64,000 nucleotides of DNA. Source: Camellia lanceoleosa. Its lineage: Eukaryota > Streptophyta > Magnoliopsida > Ericales > Theaceae. The notes beneath the pieces are model-generated. The model saw nothing but the letters and a program-made list of their open reading frames with translations. It was not told the origin of the DNA and did not search any database. This document shows, in pieces, positions 44,436-56,273 of the stretch. The stretch spans positions 194,282,463 through 194,346,462 of the forward strand of contig CM045758.1 of NCBI GenBank assembly GCA_025200525.1, in the 5' to 3' direction. Numbering within the stretch: the first letter of the stretch is position 1; every line of letters starts with the position of its first letter. The position numbers and the translations under genes were made by a program.

Positions 44436-44741
44436 ATGACCGATTCTGACTCTCCTAAACCTCAACCATGGGCTCCTCCTCCTTCCCCTATTTTCAGCTT
44501 TCTAGCGATGTCAGTTGAACAAATAATGGTGGCACAGTCTGACATCGAAGCAAACTCGTATACGCTGAGGTCATATGTGGAGACCGTGATTGCGGTCTCT
44601 AACTTGTCCCATCGACTGCAGAACAAGATGTGTGAGGTACATCAGTTAAATGCACAACTCTCCCTCCTCCAACGTATGTACAAAGACGCTCGAGTAGAAA
44701 TTAGTGCGTTGAAAAAGCAGAACAAAGAGCAAAAACGATAG
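44436..44741 (+). CDS. Antisense ORF in element B (coiled-coil like)
   Basis: A 101-codon ORF starting [11 protein letters not shown] on the plus strand, opposite to the integrase of the inverted half, between integrase and 3' LTR. A Pro/Ser-rich start is followed by an alpha-helical stretch with heptad-like spacing ([30 protein letters not shown]) ending in Lys/Gln-rich residues. The same frame is open upstream to an ATG at 44289, but the MTDSD start is better because a CT-rich leader precedes it. After the stop at 44739 coding-like sequence continues to about 44950, so the ORF may be truncated. Antisense ORFs at this place are known in some Tat elements such as Grande; I do not recognise this protein. 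An AT-rich TATA-like run lies at about 44040-44095. Confidence 0.5.
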   Translation: MTDSDSPKPQPWAPPPSPIFSFLAMSVEQIMVAQSDIEANSYTLRSYVETVIAVSNLSHRLQNKMCEVHQLNAQLSLLQRMYKDARVEISALKKQNKEQKR

Positions 44742-46640
44742 GCAACCTCTATGGCTCAATTCGGAGTTTCATCGCATAACCAATTTGATGGCTAGCGAGG
44801 AACAATCTCCTTCGGAAGCTCTGCCAAGGCCGAGGCAAAGTCTTCAAGAGTTTCGAAGGAGTAAAGATGAAATGAGGCAGCTGATGGTAAAGTTGAGCAA
44901 CAAAGTTGTGTACAAATGAAGTCAGTTCTAATCTTCGCCACCGAGCTGCTGCCGGAGAAGAAAGAAGAAAAAGATCCCTCTCTCTCTCTCTCTCTTTTTT
45001 CTTTTTGTTTTTATTTTCTGTTTTTTTGTTGCTTTTGTTTTTTTTTTCTTTTATTTTTGTATCTATGTTTTGTACAAATTTGATCGGGGTTAATCCCTAT
45101 TAATAAAATGAGTTTTTTCTTTTTTTCTTTCTCTTTTTGCAAATCTGAATGGCAATCAGTTCCGAACTAAAAATTTAGCCTCTCATTGATTATAACACAA
45201 ATCAAAACTCGATGAAATGACAAAACTTGATAAAATAGACACAAAAGCAATACCAGTCGATTTCGAAAACGCATTTCGGCGATAAAAACTCGATAGTACG
45301 GGTATAGGACAGAACACCAGCACACAATATAACAGAACAACTTACGAATTATCAGAACAAAAAAAAAAAAACAAAGTTCCTCCTCTTTTTTTTGGTTTTA
45401 TTATTTTTTCCTTTATAGTTTAAACACTAGCTTCAGATAGACTCACTGTATTATAAGACTTTTCTTTTGTTTTATTGCTTTGTAAAACAATGATCGGGGT
45501 TGGACTCACCAGTTTGGATGATCTCCTTGCATAATGTGTGATGAATGGCATGTGATGAATGGTAGCATTGTACAGGACTTAAAATTGTGAATACCTGCTC
45601 TTGTATTTGTTCTTGAATCGGATAACGACCCACAATTGGACAAATATGTAAAATGCAACTAGATAACAGGAAAACGAAACGAAAACAATTCGAAAATACT
45701 AAAAGACACTTGGTACAAATAGTACTCAAAATATAGTCGCGACATGCTAGGACAAAGGGCTAGCTTTTGCTGCATCTGCACTGGTCTGGGCCACCACCTA
45801 GACTCGGCTAGGCTTCAAAAAGAGGTCGGTCAATGCTGTCTAGCTGTCATGTATTGCTCCTTCTATGCCACTAGTTTATTGCTTCGACCTTTCTTTTGAA
45901 GTTTTTTTTTTTTTTTTTTGTTGATTGTAATAAAAGCAACTTTGATTTGTATCAAAGATTTGGAGAACTTTAAGTTTGAAATCAATGAAATTAAAGTTGT
46001 AAGCGCTGAAAATTTTCTTTTTGGTACAAAAATGGTTTAAGTTGTAAAAGGTAAAATTTGAACAAAATCAACTTTTATCAAAACTTCTTAAAAACCATTT
46101 TTGAAAAGGATCACCACTTGACACGCACAGAATCAATCCTCAAGATGTATAATGCTGGATCAAAAAATTATAACTGCCCCTTGATTGAATACCACTACTT
46201 TGCATTGTACCCAGCTTTTCTTTCAGAGTAAAGATCACAACCAAACCCTCAGGTAAATAACAGATAAAGATGACTTGATCAACAAAATGGATAGGACAGT
46301 TGAGCTGGAATTGATTACAACCGAATTTCAGGATGAAGTTGCCTACGTATCCCGAAAATAGGAATCAAGCCTTACATAGTTCGGTTCAGGTTCACTCGAG
46401 TATTAACTCTCTCCTTTTGTGCTCTAACTTTTGCCAAGGTAGCCCTTTAGGGTTTTCAACCTTGCGAGCTCAGTTTTTCTTCATTTCTAATTTTTTATGC
46501 TCTAACTTTTGCCTAGGTGTCCCTTTCGGGTTTTCGGTCTAGCGAACCTCTCAGGGATAGTATTTCTTCAACTTGTCCATGTTGATCAATTGGAAAAATT
46601 CCAAACCATCTAAGTCCATGAGAATGACTGCTCCTCTTGA
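44742..46640 (-). other. B region between antisense ORF and integrase
   Basis: No domain seen. T-rich tracts at 44990-45130 and 45905-45925, poly-A at 45358-45372, and a 68-bp direct repeat containing CTCTAACTTTTGCC (46433 and 46501) just past the integrase C-terminus. Confidence 0.5.
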
Positions 46641-47849
46641 CTAGATAGACTTGATGATGTAAGGACTAGTCCAATTGAGTCTAAACTTGTCCCTAGGGCC
46701 ATGGATGGGAGCTTGGTTGTCTTTAAGCACCAGATCTCCTTTCTTGAGATTCGTAGACTTAACCTTCTTGTTAAAAGCCTTAGCAATTTCGCATTGGTAG
46801 CCCTGTACATGATACAATGCCTTTAGCCTTTTTTCATCAAAGAGTATTAACTCCTCAAATCTACTCTGTTGCCAGTCAGCCTCTACTATTTGACACTTAG
46901 CCATAACCCGTAGTGATGGTACTTCAATTTCAATTAGCAGAATAGTTTTCATACCATAAACAAGAGAATAACGAGTTGCCCCTGTAAGCGTCCGGATTGA
47001 AGTTCTATAGCCCCAAAGTGCGAATGGCAATTTATCTGGCCAGTCCTTGTAGGTCTCGACCATCTTTTGCAAAATATGTTTGATATTCTTATTGGCGGCC
47101 TCAACAGGTCCATTGGTTTGCGATCGATATGTAGATGACTTATGAAAAGCCACATTGTATTTCTCTAACAAGCCTATCACCTCTTTCTTGAAGTGGAAGC
47201 CATTATCTGATATAATCTCGTTTGGGACTCCGTATCGACAAATGATGTTGTTTCTGATGAACTTTGCCACATGCGCTACTTTCAACACTGCATAGGACTG
47301 GGCTTCCACCAACTTTGTAAAGTAATCAATTGCCACTAGAATGTATTCATGCCCGTTCGACCCTTTCAATGTAACTGTGCCGATGACATCGATTTCCCAG
47401 ACTGAGAAATGCCATGGCGACGTCATGTTATATAGTTTTGACGATGGGATATTCATGCGATTAGCATGAATTTGGCATTTATGGCATCGCCGAACAAAAC
47501 CAATGCAATCCTCCTCCATGGTGGACCAGTAGTAACCTTGCCTGAGAATCTTTCGAGCTAACATTATTCCGTTCATGTGCGCTCCGCACTCTCCCCCATA
47601 GATGGCCTCAATTAGGCATTTTGATTCCTCTTTCTTGACATACAACTTGTGTATTCCCAGATGTCCTCTTTTGTACAGTTTGACTCCGCGGATGATAAAT
47701 TGAACGGCCATTCGCTGTATTCCCCGTTTGTCCTTGGCATTTGCTCCCGATGGATACGCCTCATTTTCCAAGAAGTTCCAGATATCGAAGTACCACGGAT
47801 TTTTGTCTTGCGCATCATCTATTACGGCGATAGTTTCATAGGCCAGCAT
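46641..47849 (-). pseudogene. pol: Element B integrase
   Basis: A 402-codon open frame, the longest in the window. Zinc-binding region: CGAHMNGIMLARKIL then RRCHKCQIH; the first His of the HHCC set is Tyr (AIYGGECGAH), so the finger is impaired. The catalytic core has the first Asp in VWEIDVIGTV, the second in EIISDNGFHF, and the Glu in GPVEAANKNI, so the D,D,E triad is present. The C-terminal GDLVLKDNQAPIHGPRDKF block is the Tat C-terminal domain. No RT is encoded upstream in this half; the segment begins in RNase H at 48713. It sits in the inverted part of element B. Confidence 0.85.
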
Positions 47850-47855
47850 GTATTT

Positions 47856-48713
47856 CTACTCAATGAGGATCGGACACATCCGGACTCTAAGCGGGATGTC
47901 TACCATAAAAGATAGAGTTGTTAAAGTATCAGCGAACCTGTTGTTCTCTCTCAGTAGATGCGTGAAAGTCAGTTTTTCAAACCTAGGAATTAGAACGTCC
48001 AAGGTCTGGTAATAAACTTTCATCTTTTCTTCCTTGACTTTCCAATCTCCATTTGTTTGAGAAACAACTAAGTTCAAGTCCCCAATAACATCCAACCCTT
48101 TTGCCCCTAGTTCCAGGGCAGCTTTTCAACTAACAATACACGCTTCATATTCTGCTTCGTTGTTGGACACTTTGAACCAGAGTTTGAAAGCTAGAGGTAT
48201 GTGGGAGTCCTCAGGTGCTATCAGCAACACACTGATCCCATAGCCGTACTGATTTGATGCTCCGTCGAAGTACATTGTCCAAGTCTCCTCCTTAACTTGC
48301 AAAATTGCTTCATCTGGGAAGAGGTATTCTATCGCTTCGTCTCCTTCTACCGGGTGATTTGCCAGGAACTCCGCTACCGCTCTTCCTTTGACCGACTTGT
48401 GAGTAACATAATTCATATCAAATTTGGAGAAAAGAAACAACCAATGAGCTAGCCTACCCGTAAGCGCTGGTTTCTCAAAGAGATATTTGATAGGATCTAA
48501 TCTCGAAACTAGAATTACGAAGTGAGCTAACAAGTAGTGCCTCAATTTTCTAGTAGCCCATACCAAGGCGAGGCAAGCTTTCTCTAACGGGGTGTCGCGG
48601 GTTTCGTAATCCAACATTTTCTTGCTCAAGTAATAGATGGTTTTCTCCACCCTATCCTCAGATTCCTGAGCAAGCATGTATCCCATTGTGGTTTCTATTA
48701 CTGACAGATACAA
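47856..48713 (-). pseudogene. pol: Element B RNase H and second RNase H
   Basis: First, the gypsy RNase H end and tether (YLSKKMLDYE, ALVWATRKLRHYLLAHFV, GRLAHWLFLFSKFD). Then the second plant-type RNase H of Tat elements: TWTMYFDGASNQYGYGI with the first catalytic Asp, and SNNEAEYEACI with the Glu. A stop at 48126 and frame change lead into 47856-48095, with DVIGDLNLVVSQ and LLRENNRFADTL (catalytic Asp regions). Another stop at 47856 separates it from integrase. The frame begins abruptly at 48713: RT and everything upstream is deleted in this half. Confidence 0.84.
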
Positions 48714-49017
48714 AAGAGTTGCATATAATGAAGCTATAGTGACTATTCCAACTTAGGACAGGATGCCACTCATTTGTAGGATGTTATGAAACTTGTTGTT
48801 TGAAATAATGCAGCTTAAATCATACCAAAAATCTAGGACAGGATAACCCTACCCCCTCATAGGGGTGTTTTGGTGCTTTTACGTGATATGTGCTTTGACA
48901 GTAAGACTGTATAGAATGGTTCATATCAGCATGAGTTTAAGAACAGAGTTCAATAGGGATTACAGTTCAGCTATGTGTTATGATTGTTGTGAATTAAGGT
49001 TGAAGTGTTGTCCAAGA
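48714..49017. other. Junction between inverted and forward halves
   Basis: About 300 bp between the start of the inverted RNase H and the start of the forward RNase H. I recognise neither coding sequence nor a match elsewhere in the window. CCTACCCCCTCATAGGGGTG (near 48850) contains a short inverted repeat. Confidence 0.4.
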
Positions 49018-49296
49018 GATACGGGTAGGCTAGCTCGTTGGTTGTTTCTTCTCTCCGAATTTGATCTGAAGTATGTTACTCGCAAGTCGGTCAAAGAGAG
49101 AGCGGTAACGGAGTTCTTGGCAAATCACCCTGTAGAATGGGACAAAGCGGTAAAATACCTCTTTCCAGATGAAGCCATTCTGCAAGTTAAGGAGGAGACT
49201 TGGACAATGTACTTCGATGGAGCATCAAATCAGTACGACTATGGGATCGGTGTGTTGCTGATAGCACCTGACGACTTCCACATACCTCTAGCTTTC

Positions 49297-51763
49297 TGTG
49301 ACAACCCTCACCACTGTTTACTGATAATACCACTGATTAGTGCTAATCTATGATTAAGTATGTTAATTGACTGATTGACTGAAATTCTGAACTGATTGAT
49401 TGAGTGTGTTAGTTTGAATGCAATTCTATCTGTTTGACTGTTAAATTATCTGTTCATGTATTATGTTTAAACTGCAAATTGAAGGCCTTATTGGCGGCCG
49501 AACCAGAAATTGATTAGTGTTTTATGCTAGTTAGGATTTATGTGATTTTATGGTATATTTAGTTGAATGTGATTTGGCATGATTAAATTCGATTAAATAA
49601 TGATAAATTACAAGAGTTTGACTTATCTACAAATTTGCCACCTAGTGGAGTAATCTAAGCTAACTTCTCTTCACCATATACACTTTTGATACAACATTTC
49701 CTTCAGCCTTTTTGAGTGACTAAACCGACTAGAGAGAGAGAGGGATAGAAGAGATTGATTTTATCCAGGCATTTTGCTTGGAGACTTGAAGAAATTGTAG
49801 AGGATTTGTGCAATTGAGCTTATATCCTTGAGTTTAAAGACCTAAGGTTAGAACTCATCTTCTTGGTTGTGAGTTAAGTTGTGTCTTGCATGGTCTATGT
49901 TAATTTTGAAGTTTAGAGCCAAGATATGGCTTAATGTGTTGAGCTAAGAGTTTAATTCTTGCATGTATATACATATTTTGAAGTTTTGAGGTTGTAATTC
50001 ATAGATTCCTCACATACATGTCCATATCTTGAGTATAGTCCATGAATTCATCTTGTTATAGAAAGAATTGGCTCATTTGTTCATGTTTTGGAAGCTTGAA
50101 GTTGATTTAATTCATGCATGTTATGTTTTACATCATGTTCATGGAATTTGTTTAAATTTGTGTTTAATTGAACTACCTTTGGGCCTTGATTTTACAAATT
50201 GAGCTTTGAATCATGTTATACTATGAATTCACAAGTGTTTTCCAGAAAATTGGCCCAAGAGGATCAAATTTGATGTATTAAAAGTTGATTTTGAGCTTGA
50301 GGTTCAAATATGGAATTTCCAGATTTTGGACCCAAACTCGAGCGAGGAACTCCACGCTCGAGCGTACAATCTGAGATCATGCCTTCCGCTCGAGCGTGAG
50401 ATGCGTGTATCCAGTACTTTGCATGAGTTTACAGTCCGCTCGAGTGAGAGAGTTCACGCTCGAGTGAGGACTTGTGTCTTACGCTCGAGCGGGGGTCGAG
50501 CGCCCGTCGAGCGTGAATTTTGAGCATCCAGTATTTTCACTGTAGCTTACAGTCTGCTCGAGCGAAGCTCCTTTGTCTGCATGTCCGCTTGAGTGTAGAA
50601 AGCCACGCTCGAGCGAGACCCCTATTTTCTGAAAATTTTGAAAAGTGTTTATAAGTACATCTTTGCATCCTCTTTGCATCCTAGGCATTCTTAGGCCTAG
50701 TTTAAGACATCTTAATGAGGATATTGATGTAGAGCCACACTGAGTCTAAGTAGGGACTAAGTCTTCGATTCCCAAGTATGTGACTTAGTGTGTGTGTTCA
50801 TCCTGTAACTGTGTAGGGTTGGCATCCGAGGACGCGCACTAGCTTATCCGTAGCCCAGAACTCTGTGAGTAACAATGTTGTAAAGATATGTTCGATCATG
50901 AATATTTTCTGAATGAACAACCGTCTTTGCTTTACGAAATGATATTTCTTCTTGAATGAATGTTTGTCCTATTTGTGAATGTATTCGTGGCATCCATAGC
51001 AATTTCTTTATTCTTTGTCTTTGTCTTGTCTTGCCATCTTAGAGATCTCTATCGATTCCCATGTCGGAACCACTACTGTTTACTGATATGATGGCCATCA
51101 CCTGACTGTTCGGTCTGTTAAGACCTATTGTACTGTTTGCTATTAGATGTACCACATATGACTATTATAGTTTCTGAATGACTATTATGGCATTAAATAT
51201 GAGCCACAAACTAAATGACTGATATACTAATAATTGACTGTTTCCAATACTGAAAAGACATTCATTCTTAACCTCTTTACACATATGTTATTCACTAGGC
51301 TTTAGCTCACTGTTTATATATATATGTAGGTGTCCAGGCACCGGAACGAAGCTAAGAGCGTTGGGTCAAACTCCCTTTTGTCAAGCCAACCTTTGTGCCT
51401 CACTTCGAGGTTCCAAATTTGTTCAAGCTAAGGATGTTCTTGGGGTGTCTCAAATTCACCCTAACTGTCTCTGTTATGCATAGACTGAGTGATTTTTGTA
51501 TCGTACTGTTCTAATAGGGATTAGGTCCCTGTCCTGGATGATTATATATGGATGTATATGCTACTGTTTATGTGTATATGTATGAAAAGTCTTTTTGTAT
51601 ACAGAATGTCACAACTCATTGGACATCTTCTATTTACTGTTTTGGCTTCTGCCAGCCCCTGAACTCTGTATTACTGTTTTACTGTTAAACAAGCCTTGGG
51701 TAATCATCGGATTACTAGCCGGTTACGGTGCTAAACCCATAGGAGCGGGTTTAGGTCGTGACA
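49297..51763 (+). mobile_element. Solo LTR nested in element B RNase H
   Basis: 2,467-bp LTR from TGTGACAACCC to TAGGTCGTGACA with perfect duplication CTTTC (49292-49296 and 51764-51768). It is related to the Tekay LTRs: shared order of GGCCTTATTGGCGGCCG (49483-49500), the GAGAGAGAG leader, TTGCATCCTAGGCATTCTTAGGCCTAG-like block (about 50670), TATATATATGTAGGTG near 51315 and CTAAACCCATAGG near the end. A TATA-like region near 49676 and donor-like AAG|GTTAG near 49848. Confidence 0.92.
50335..50615. promoter_or_regulatory. CGCTCGAGCG dyads in nested solo LTR
   Basis: Dyads with exact 20-bp spacing start at 50335/50355, 50437/50457 and 50586/50606. Additional single half-sites start at 50387, 50482 and 50555. 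A pair at 50497-50518 is shortened to GTCGAGCG. Confidence 0.6.
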
Positions 51764-52121
51764 CTTTCAAACTCTGGTTCAAAGTGTCCAACAACAAAGC
51801 AGAATATGAAGCGTGTATTGCTGGTTTAGAAGTTGCCCTGGAACTATGGACAAAAAGATTGGATGTTATTGGGGACTCGAACTTAGTTGTTTCTCAAGCA
51901 AATAGAGACTAGAAAATCAAGAAAGAAAAGATGAAGATCTATCACCAGACCCTAGACGTTCTAATTCCTAGGTTTGAAAAGCTGACTTTTACGCATCTAC
52001 TAAGAGAGAACCATAGGTTCGCTGATGCTTTAGCAACTCTATCTTCCATGGTAGACATCCAGCTTAGAGTCTTTATGTGTCCGATCCTCATTGAGAAGAA
52101 ATACATGCGGCCTATGCACAG

Positions 52122-52532
52122 TAAGATTCATATCATGATTAGTAGAGGCTGATCTTTGATCGGGAGAGCGGGGGTGCTCAATTCATGACCTTCCCCTCTC
52201 GTACTTAAGTTCCTGAGCTGAGACAATCCTGGTGATGACGGACATGTGGCCTTTGGCACAAGTCATGGGTTTCCCATCTATCGCACTTGATCACTTTGTG
52301 CATCTATCGCATTCATTCACTTTGTGTATCTATCGCACTCGTTCACTTTGTGCATCTATCGCACTAGTTCATTAATTAGCTAAAGTAGTTAATTAGTTAT
52401 GAGTTAATTTATTTCATTTGGTTTGTAATAGTTAATTAATTAGCTTAGCTTAAATAGTTAGTTAGTTAGTTTTTTCATTTAGACTCTCCTTCGTGAGAGT
52501 ATAATGTTGTAATAATGTGTATGTCTTATAAC
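52122..52532 (+). repeat. Shuffled B LTR end, 26-bp repeats, LTR piece
   Basis: 52122-52272 matches the LTR near 58972-59120. 52276-52370 holds three to four 26-bp units as in the 3' UTR arrays. 52373-52532 matches the LTR at 58186-58345. These three pieces are joined without the rest of the LTR or 3' UTR, marking recombination or repair joins between different parts of the element. Confidence 0.8.
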
Positions 52533-52549
52533 CCTACGTTTTCATCTCA

Positions 52550-54593
52550 TGCACCTCATGCTCATGCACCTCCTATGGGTATCCCAACGCTCGAAGCCAC
52601 TGCCCACACCACTAATGTCTAGGAAAATTAGGGCAATCAGGGCAATTTAGCAGAACCGATCCCAACACAGGCCTCCAAAGCACCTGTATATCAAACTGAG
52701 GCTCCATTTGAATTTGAGGTTGACCCGAAGGCCTCGTGGTCATCCACACTTCAAGGCAAGCTATTACAGAAAATGATTGTTCTCCCGTTATCCACGTTCT
52801 CAGAGCTCCATGAAATAGGGGTTCAGATTGAAGATACTATGAAGCAGGGGATCATTATTGATGATAAAAAGCCAACCAAAAGGCCATTAGTTCACAGTTC
52901 CAGTGCTGCCAGTGGTAGCACAGTTGCGAGGCCATCAAATGTAAGTGTTGTCACCACAACCAATACCGCAAATCCCTTTGCCAATACAGTTCCACAACCT
53001 TCAGCCGACACTGTCCAATCCCAGAGGACCTTTACCCCACTTTTACATGACCCTATCCCAAGCCATGAAAGTGCTGATTAAAAAGGGGCACCTCAGACCG
53101 TTAGAACCTCGTCCACTACCTGATCCTCTTCCACCCAAACACAAACACAACCCAGCAAAATATTGTGTGTTTCACCAACAACACGATCATGATACTGACC
53201 AATGCTTTCGACTGCATCATGAGATTCAAAACCTCATTGACAACAAGGTGATTGCACCACTTGAGAAACCAAATACAATTACAAACTCTCTCCTAGTCCA
53301 CAATCAAGTTCCCTCACCTCGGAACCTAAACCTAATCCATACACTAGCCCTTTCTTATGACCCCAGCGTATATATTACCCCTTTTCACCTGCCCAGATCG
53401 ACGGTGTTCATTCCTAAAAGCACGAACTTGTGCATGATAAACACATCCACACTTCAAACTAAACCTGTGGTGGTGATAAGTGCAATAGAAGGAAGGCCGA
53501 CCTTAAAGGAGAGTACGAATTCGTTGCCTGAGTACTCTAAGAACTTGTTTGAGGAGGGGCATGATCCGTGTCGCTACATTGTGCCAGTTGATCAAGCCAA
53601 GCTGGAAGTGATATTGCCAATTATAGCAGAGGTCAATGTAGTTAAGGAAAATGGCCCCAGCCAAGGTTTGAATGATCTGGTGGAGTTTGAGGAGGACTTA
53701 GACAACCTGCAGTTCTTCGATGAACAAGATCAAGGAGATGTACAGATTGACTGGTTCGATTTCAATAGGTCGACAGACAACTTTGGGTGGTTGAGTGATG
53801 AACCCGACAGGAAGGAAGGAATTGAAACAAAACTAGAGAAAAAGAGAGCGAGAATTATTGTAGTAGCCGGAATGGCCAATGAAAAGGGGAAATCGCTGAA
53901 AAGTACCGGTAAGGAAAATTCAGCTCAAGGACTGGACACTGTGCATACTGCAGACACAGAACACGAAGCTGTGTTTGAACAAGAAAGGGTAGAAGACAAA
54001 CAAAAAACTGTAATGGCTCAACACCCTGCAAGGGAACTAGACAACTATTTGTCGGATGCCGAAGGCGTATGATGGGAGGATGACGATTTATACTTGGCTC
54101 ACACTGATGAAGGTTGGGGTGAGTACCTTCCAGACAACATGCGGTACACTGAGGAGATTGATCACATGACAAGAAGTGGGCGGTACTTCAAACCACCACA
54201 CTTAGACCAAGCTGAGGCCTCCGAGAAAGATAGAGAGGTTGAGAAGCAAAAAGAAAAACAGCTGGAAGATGAGGCAGTGCTGAAACAACTGAAGAAACTC
54301 CAAGGCGATATTTCAATCTGGGGTCTTCTTATGGCCTTCCGAGTATATCGACAGGCTGTATTGTCAGCAATGGACAAAGTTAAATTGTTCATTGACACCA
54401 CCCCTGAACAGCTTGTGGAATTGGTCTTCCCAGGTCGCGCTGGCCCAACCCTAACATTTTCTGACAGAGAACTGCCACTGGAAGGCTCAGTACATAACAA
54501 ACCCCTGTACATATCTGTTGAGTACAGAGAAAAATAGGTACCGGTGTTGTTGATAGACATCGGTTTGGCTATCAATGCCTGTCTGTCTCGTAC
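52550..54593 (+). pseudogene. gag-pro: Element B gag C-terminus and protease
   Basis: Gag end (PLSTFSELHEIGVQIEDTM) at 52773-53081. A second frame, 52945-54072, carries the zinc-finger-like CVFHQQHDHDTDQCFRLHHE (Tat Gag knuckle, Cys-His-His-Cys type) and acidic spacer. The frame 54094-54537 follows with the TRSGRYFKPPHL and LKKLQGDISIWGLLMAF blocks before protease. The protease start (PLYISVEY, then LIDIGLAINACL in the next frame) shows the catalytic Asp in DIG rather than DSG or DNG, so probably inactive. The N-terminal part of gag and most of protease, RT and beyond are missing. Confidence 0.78.
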
Positions 54594-54706
54594 AGTTCAA
54601 TGTGGTTAAGGAGGATGGCCCCAGCCAAGGTTTGGATGATCTGGCAGAGTTTGAGGAGAACTTAGACAACTTGCAGTTATTCGACGAACAAGATCAAAGA
54701 GTTAGG
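54594..54706 (+). repeat. Duplicated acidic gag-spacer segment
   Basis: About 113 bp closely matching 53633-53745 (NVVKE(D/N)GPSQGL, EFEE, LDNLQ, FDEQDQ). It sits where protease should continue, so a piece of the spacer has been copied into protease just before the junction with the 3' UTR. Confidence 0.8.
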
Positions 54707-54709
54707 AAT

Positions 54710-56273
54710 ATAACGTGCGTTTGGACTTCAAATTCACCTTTGTTCTCTTCACGTGAAACGTGTTAGGATTTGATATTTACTCAATTAAAATCTTTCCCCT
54801 CTTCGTCTGGGATACGGTTAGGTATGCTTGTTGGTTATACCACTTTTGTTCCTTCCACATGAAACGTGTTAGGATTTGATGTTTATCTGGTTAAAACCCC
54901 CTTCTCTCCGTATGAGATACGGTTATGTACGTCTGTTGGTTATGTTGTAACCAAACGATATTGTATGTACAGTTCCTTCAGAGGAGTTCCGGATAAGTTA
55001 TTTGTGTCTCGTGTCTTGTGTCTCGGTAGGAGAACCTGTATGGCTTTGTAATTGCGGTCACTTTGTGCATCTATCACACTTATTCACTTTGTGCATCTAT
55101 CGTATTCGTTCACTTTGTGCATTTATCGCACTCGTTCACTTTGTGCATCTATCGCACTCGACCACTTTGTGTATCTATCACACTCGATCACTTTGTGCAT
55201 TTATCGCACTCATTCACATTATGCATCTATCGCACTCGTTCACTTTGTGCATCTATCACACCTGATCACTTTGTGCATCTATTGCACTCGATCACTTTGT
55301 GCATCTATCGCATTCGTTCACTTTATGCATCTATCACACTTGTTCACTTTGTGCATCTATCGCACTCGATCACTTTGTGCATCTATCGCCCTCGATCACT
55401 TTGTGCATCTATAGCACTCGTTCACTTTGTGCATCTATCGCACTTGTTCACTTTGTGCATCTATCACACTCGTTCATGTTGTGCATCTATCACACTCGTT
55501 CATGTTGTGCATCTATCTCACACCTCTTTGTTGTTTCTCAAGGCGCGTGAAATGCGACCCTAGGTGGGTTTTATCTCGGGACGTGTGAAACATGACCCCG
55601 AGCGGTTTTTGTTTCTTAAGACGCGTGAAATGCAATCCTGGGTGGATTTTATCTTGGGACGTGTGAAACATGATCCCTATCGGTTCTTCTTTTATCCCAG
55701 GATGCATAAAATGCGGCCTTAGGTGTGTTTGCTCTTGGGATACGTGAAATGCTATCCCAAACGATTTTGTTTCTATCTTCGGACGCGCGAAGTGTGGCCC
55801 TAAGCTATTTTGCTTTTACCTTGAGACGTGTGAAACACGACCTTGAGTGATTTTCGTCTTCTTGTTTCTCAAGATGTAGGAAATGTAGTCCTGAGCGATA
55901 TTTTCTTTCCTTGTCCTGTGTTTTGGCGTAGGTAGAGTGTTATTAGTTCATGTGTTGTTCACTATCTTGTGTATTGTATTCATTATTGCTTATTGCATCA
56001 TCTTGCGTGATCATTTTCAAAATAGCTGGCTTCGTGAAGCGTTTCAGTCTGTCTTTCAAAGTTGTATCGTGCATATCATTTGCATCTTACCCCTGAACTA
56101 CGCAGGTTTGAGTCCTCAAAGGGATACATAAGCAACCCTTGGGTTCAAACAATTGTTTGCACATTTGTTTGTTTGCCTAAGTCTTCCGACCTTGTTAAAA
56201 GGATCGTTTTCGGGCTTTAACATTCACTCATGTCATGAAATGACTTCGAGCTCTATCAAAAAGGGACAACTGT
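54710..56273 (+). other. Element B forward 3' UTR with tandem arrays
   Basis: Joined directly after the broken protease, so RT, RNase H and integrase are deleted here. It contains the 110-bp duplicated block around ATACGGTTA(G/T)GTA (54780-54960), about eighteen 26-bp units (55055-55515), and about eight units of the 50-bp array (55520-55920). A stretch to 56273 follows, ending AAAGGGACAAC before the LTR, where the polypurine tract should be. It is the reverse complement, in order, of 41958-43450. Confidence 0.85.

Larger units (their letters stand above)
49018..52152 (+). pseudogene. pol: Element B forward RNase H, split by solo LTR
   Basis: Coding remains at 49018-49296 (GRLARWLFLLSEFDLKY, TWTMYFDGASNQ) resume at 51769 after the nested solo LTR (KLWFKVSNNKAEYEACI, DVIGDSNLVVSQ, LLRENHRFADALA), ending at 52150. 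The protein is the same as the minus-strand copy at 47856-48713. One stop lies at 51910. The integrase that should follow is absent; an LTR fragment begins within about 30 bp of the end. Confidence 0.82.

Noticed and set aside
46333..46542. 69-codon plus-strand ORF with Phe/Ser-rich repeats
   Set aside because: Reads through the 68-bp direct repeat next to integrase; does not resemble the antisense ORF at 44436.
55055..55515. CRISPR-like regular repeats
   Set aside because: The 26-bp units are directly adjacent with no unique spacers, in a plant retrotransposon 3' UTR.
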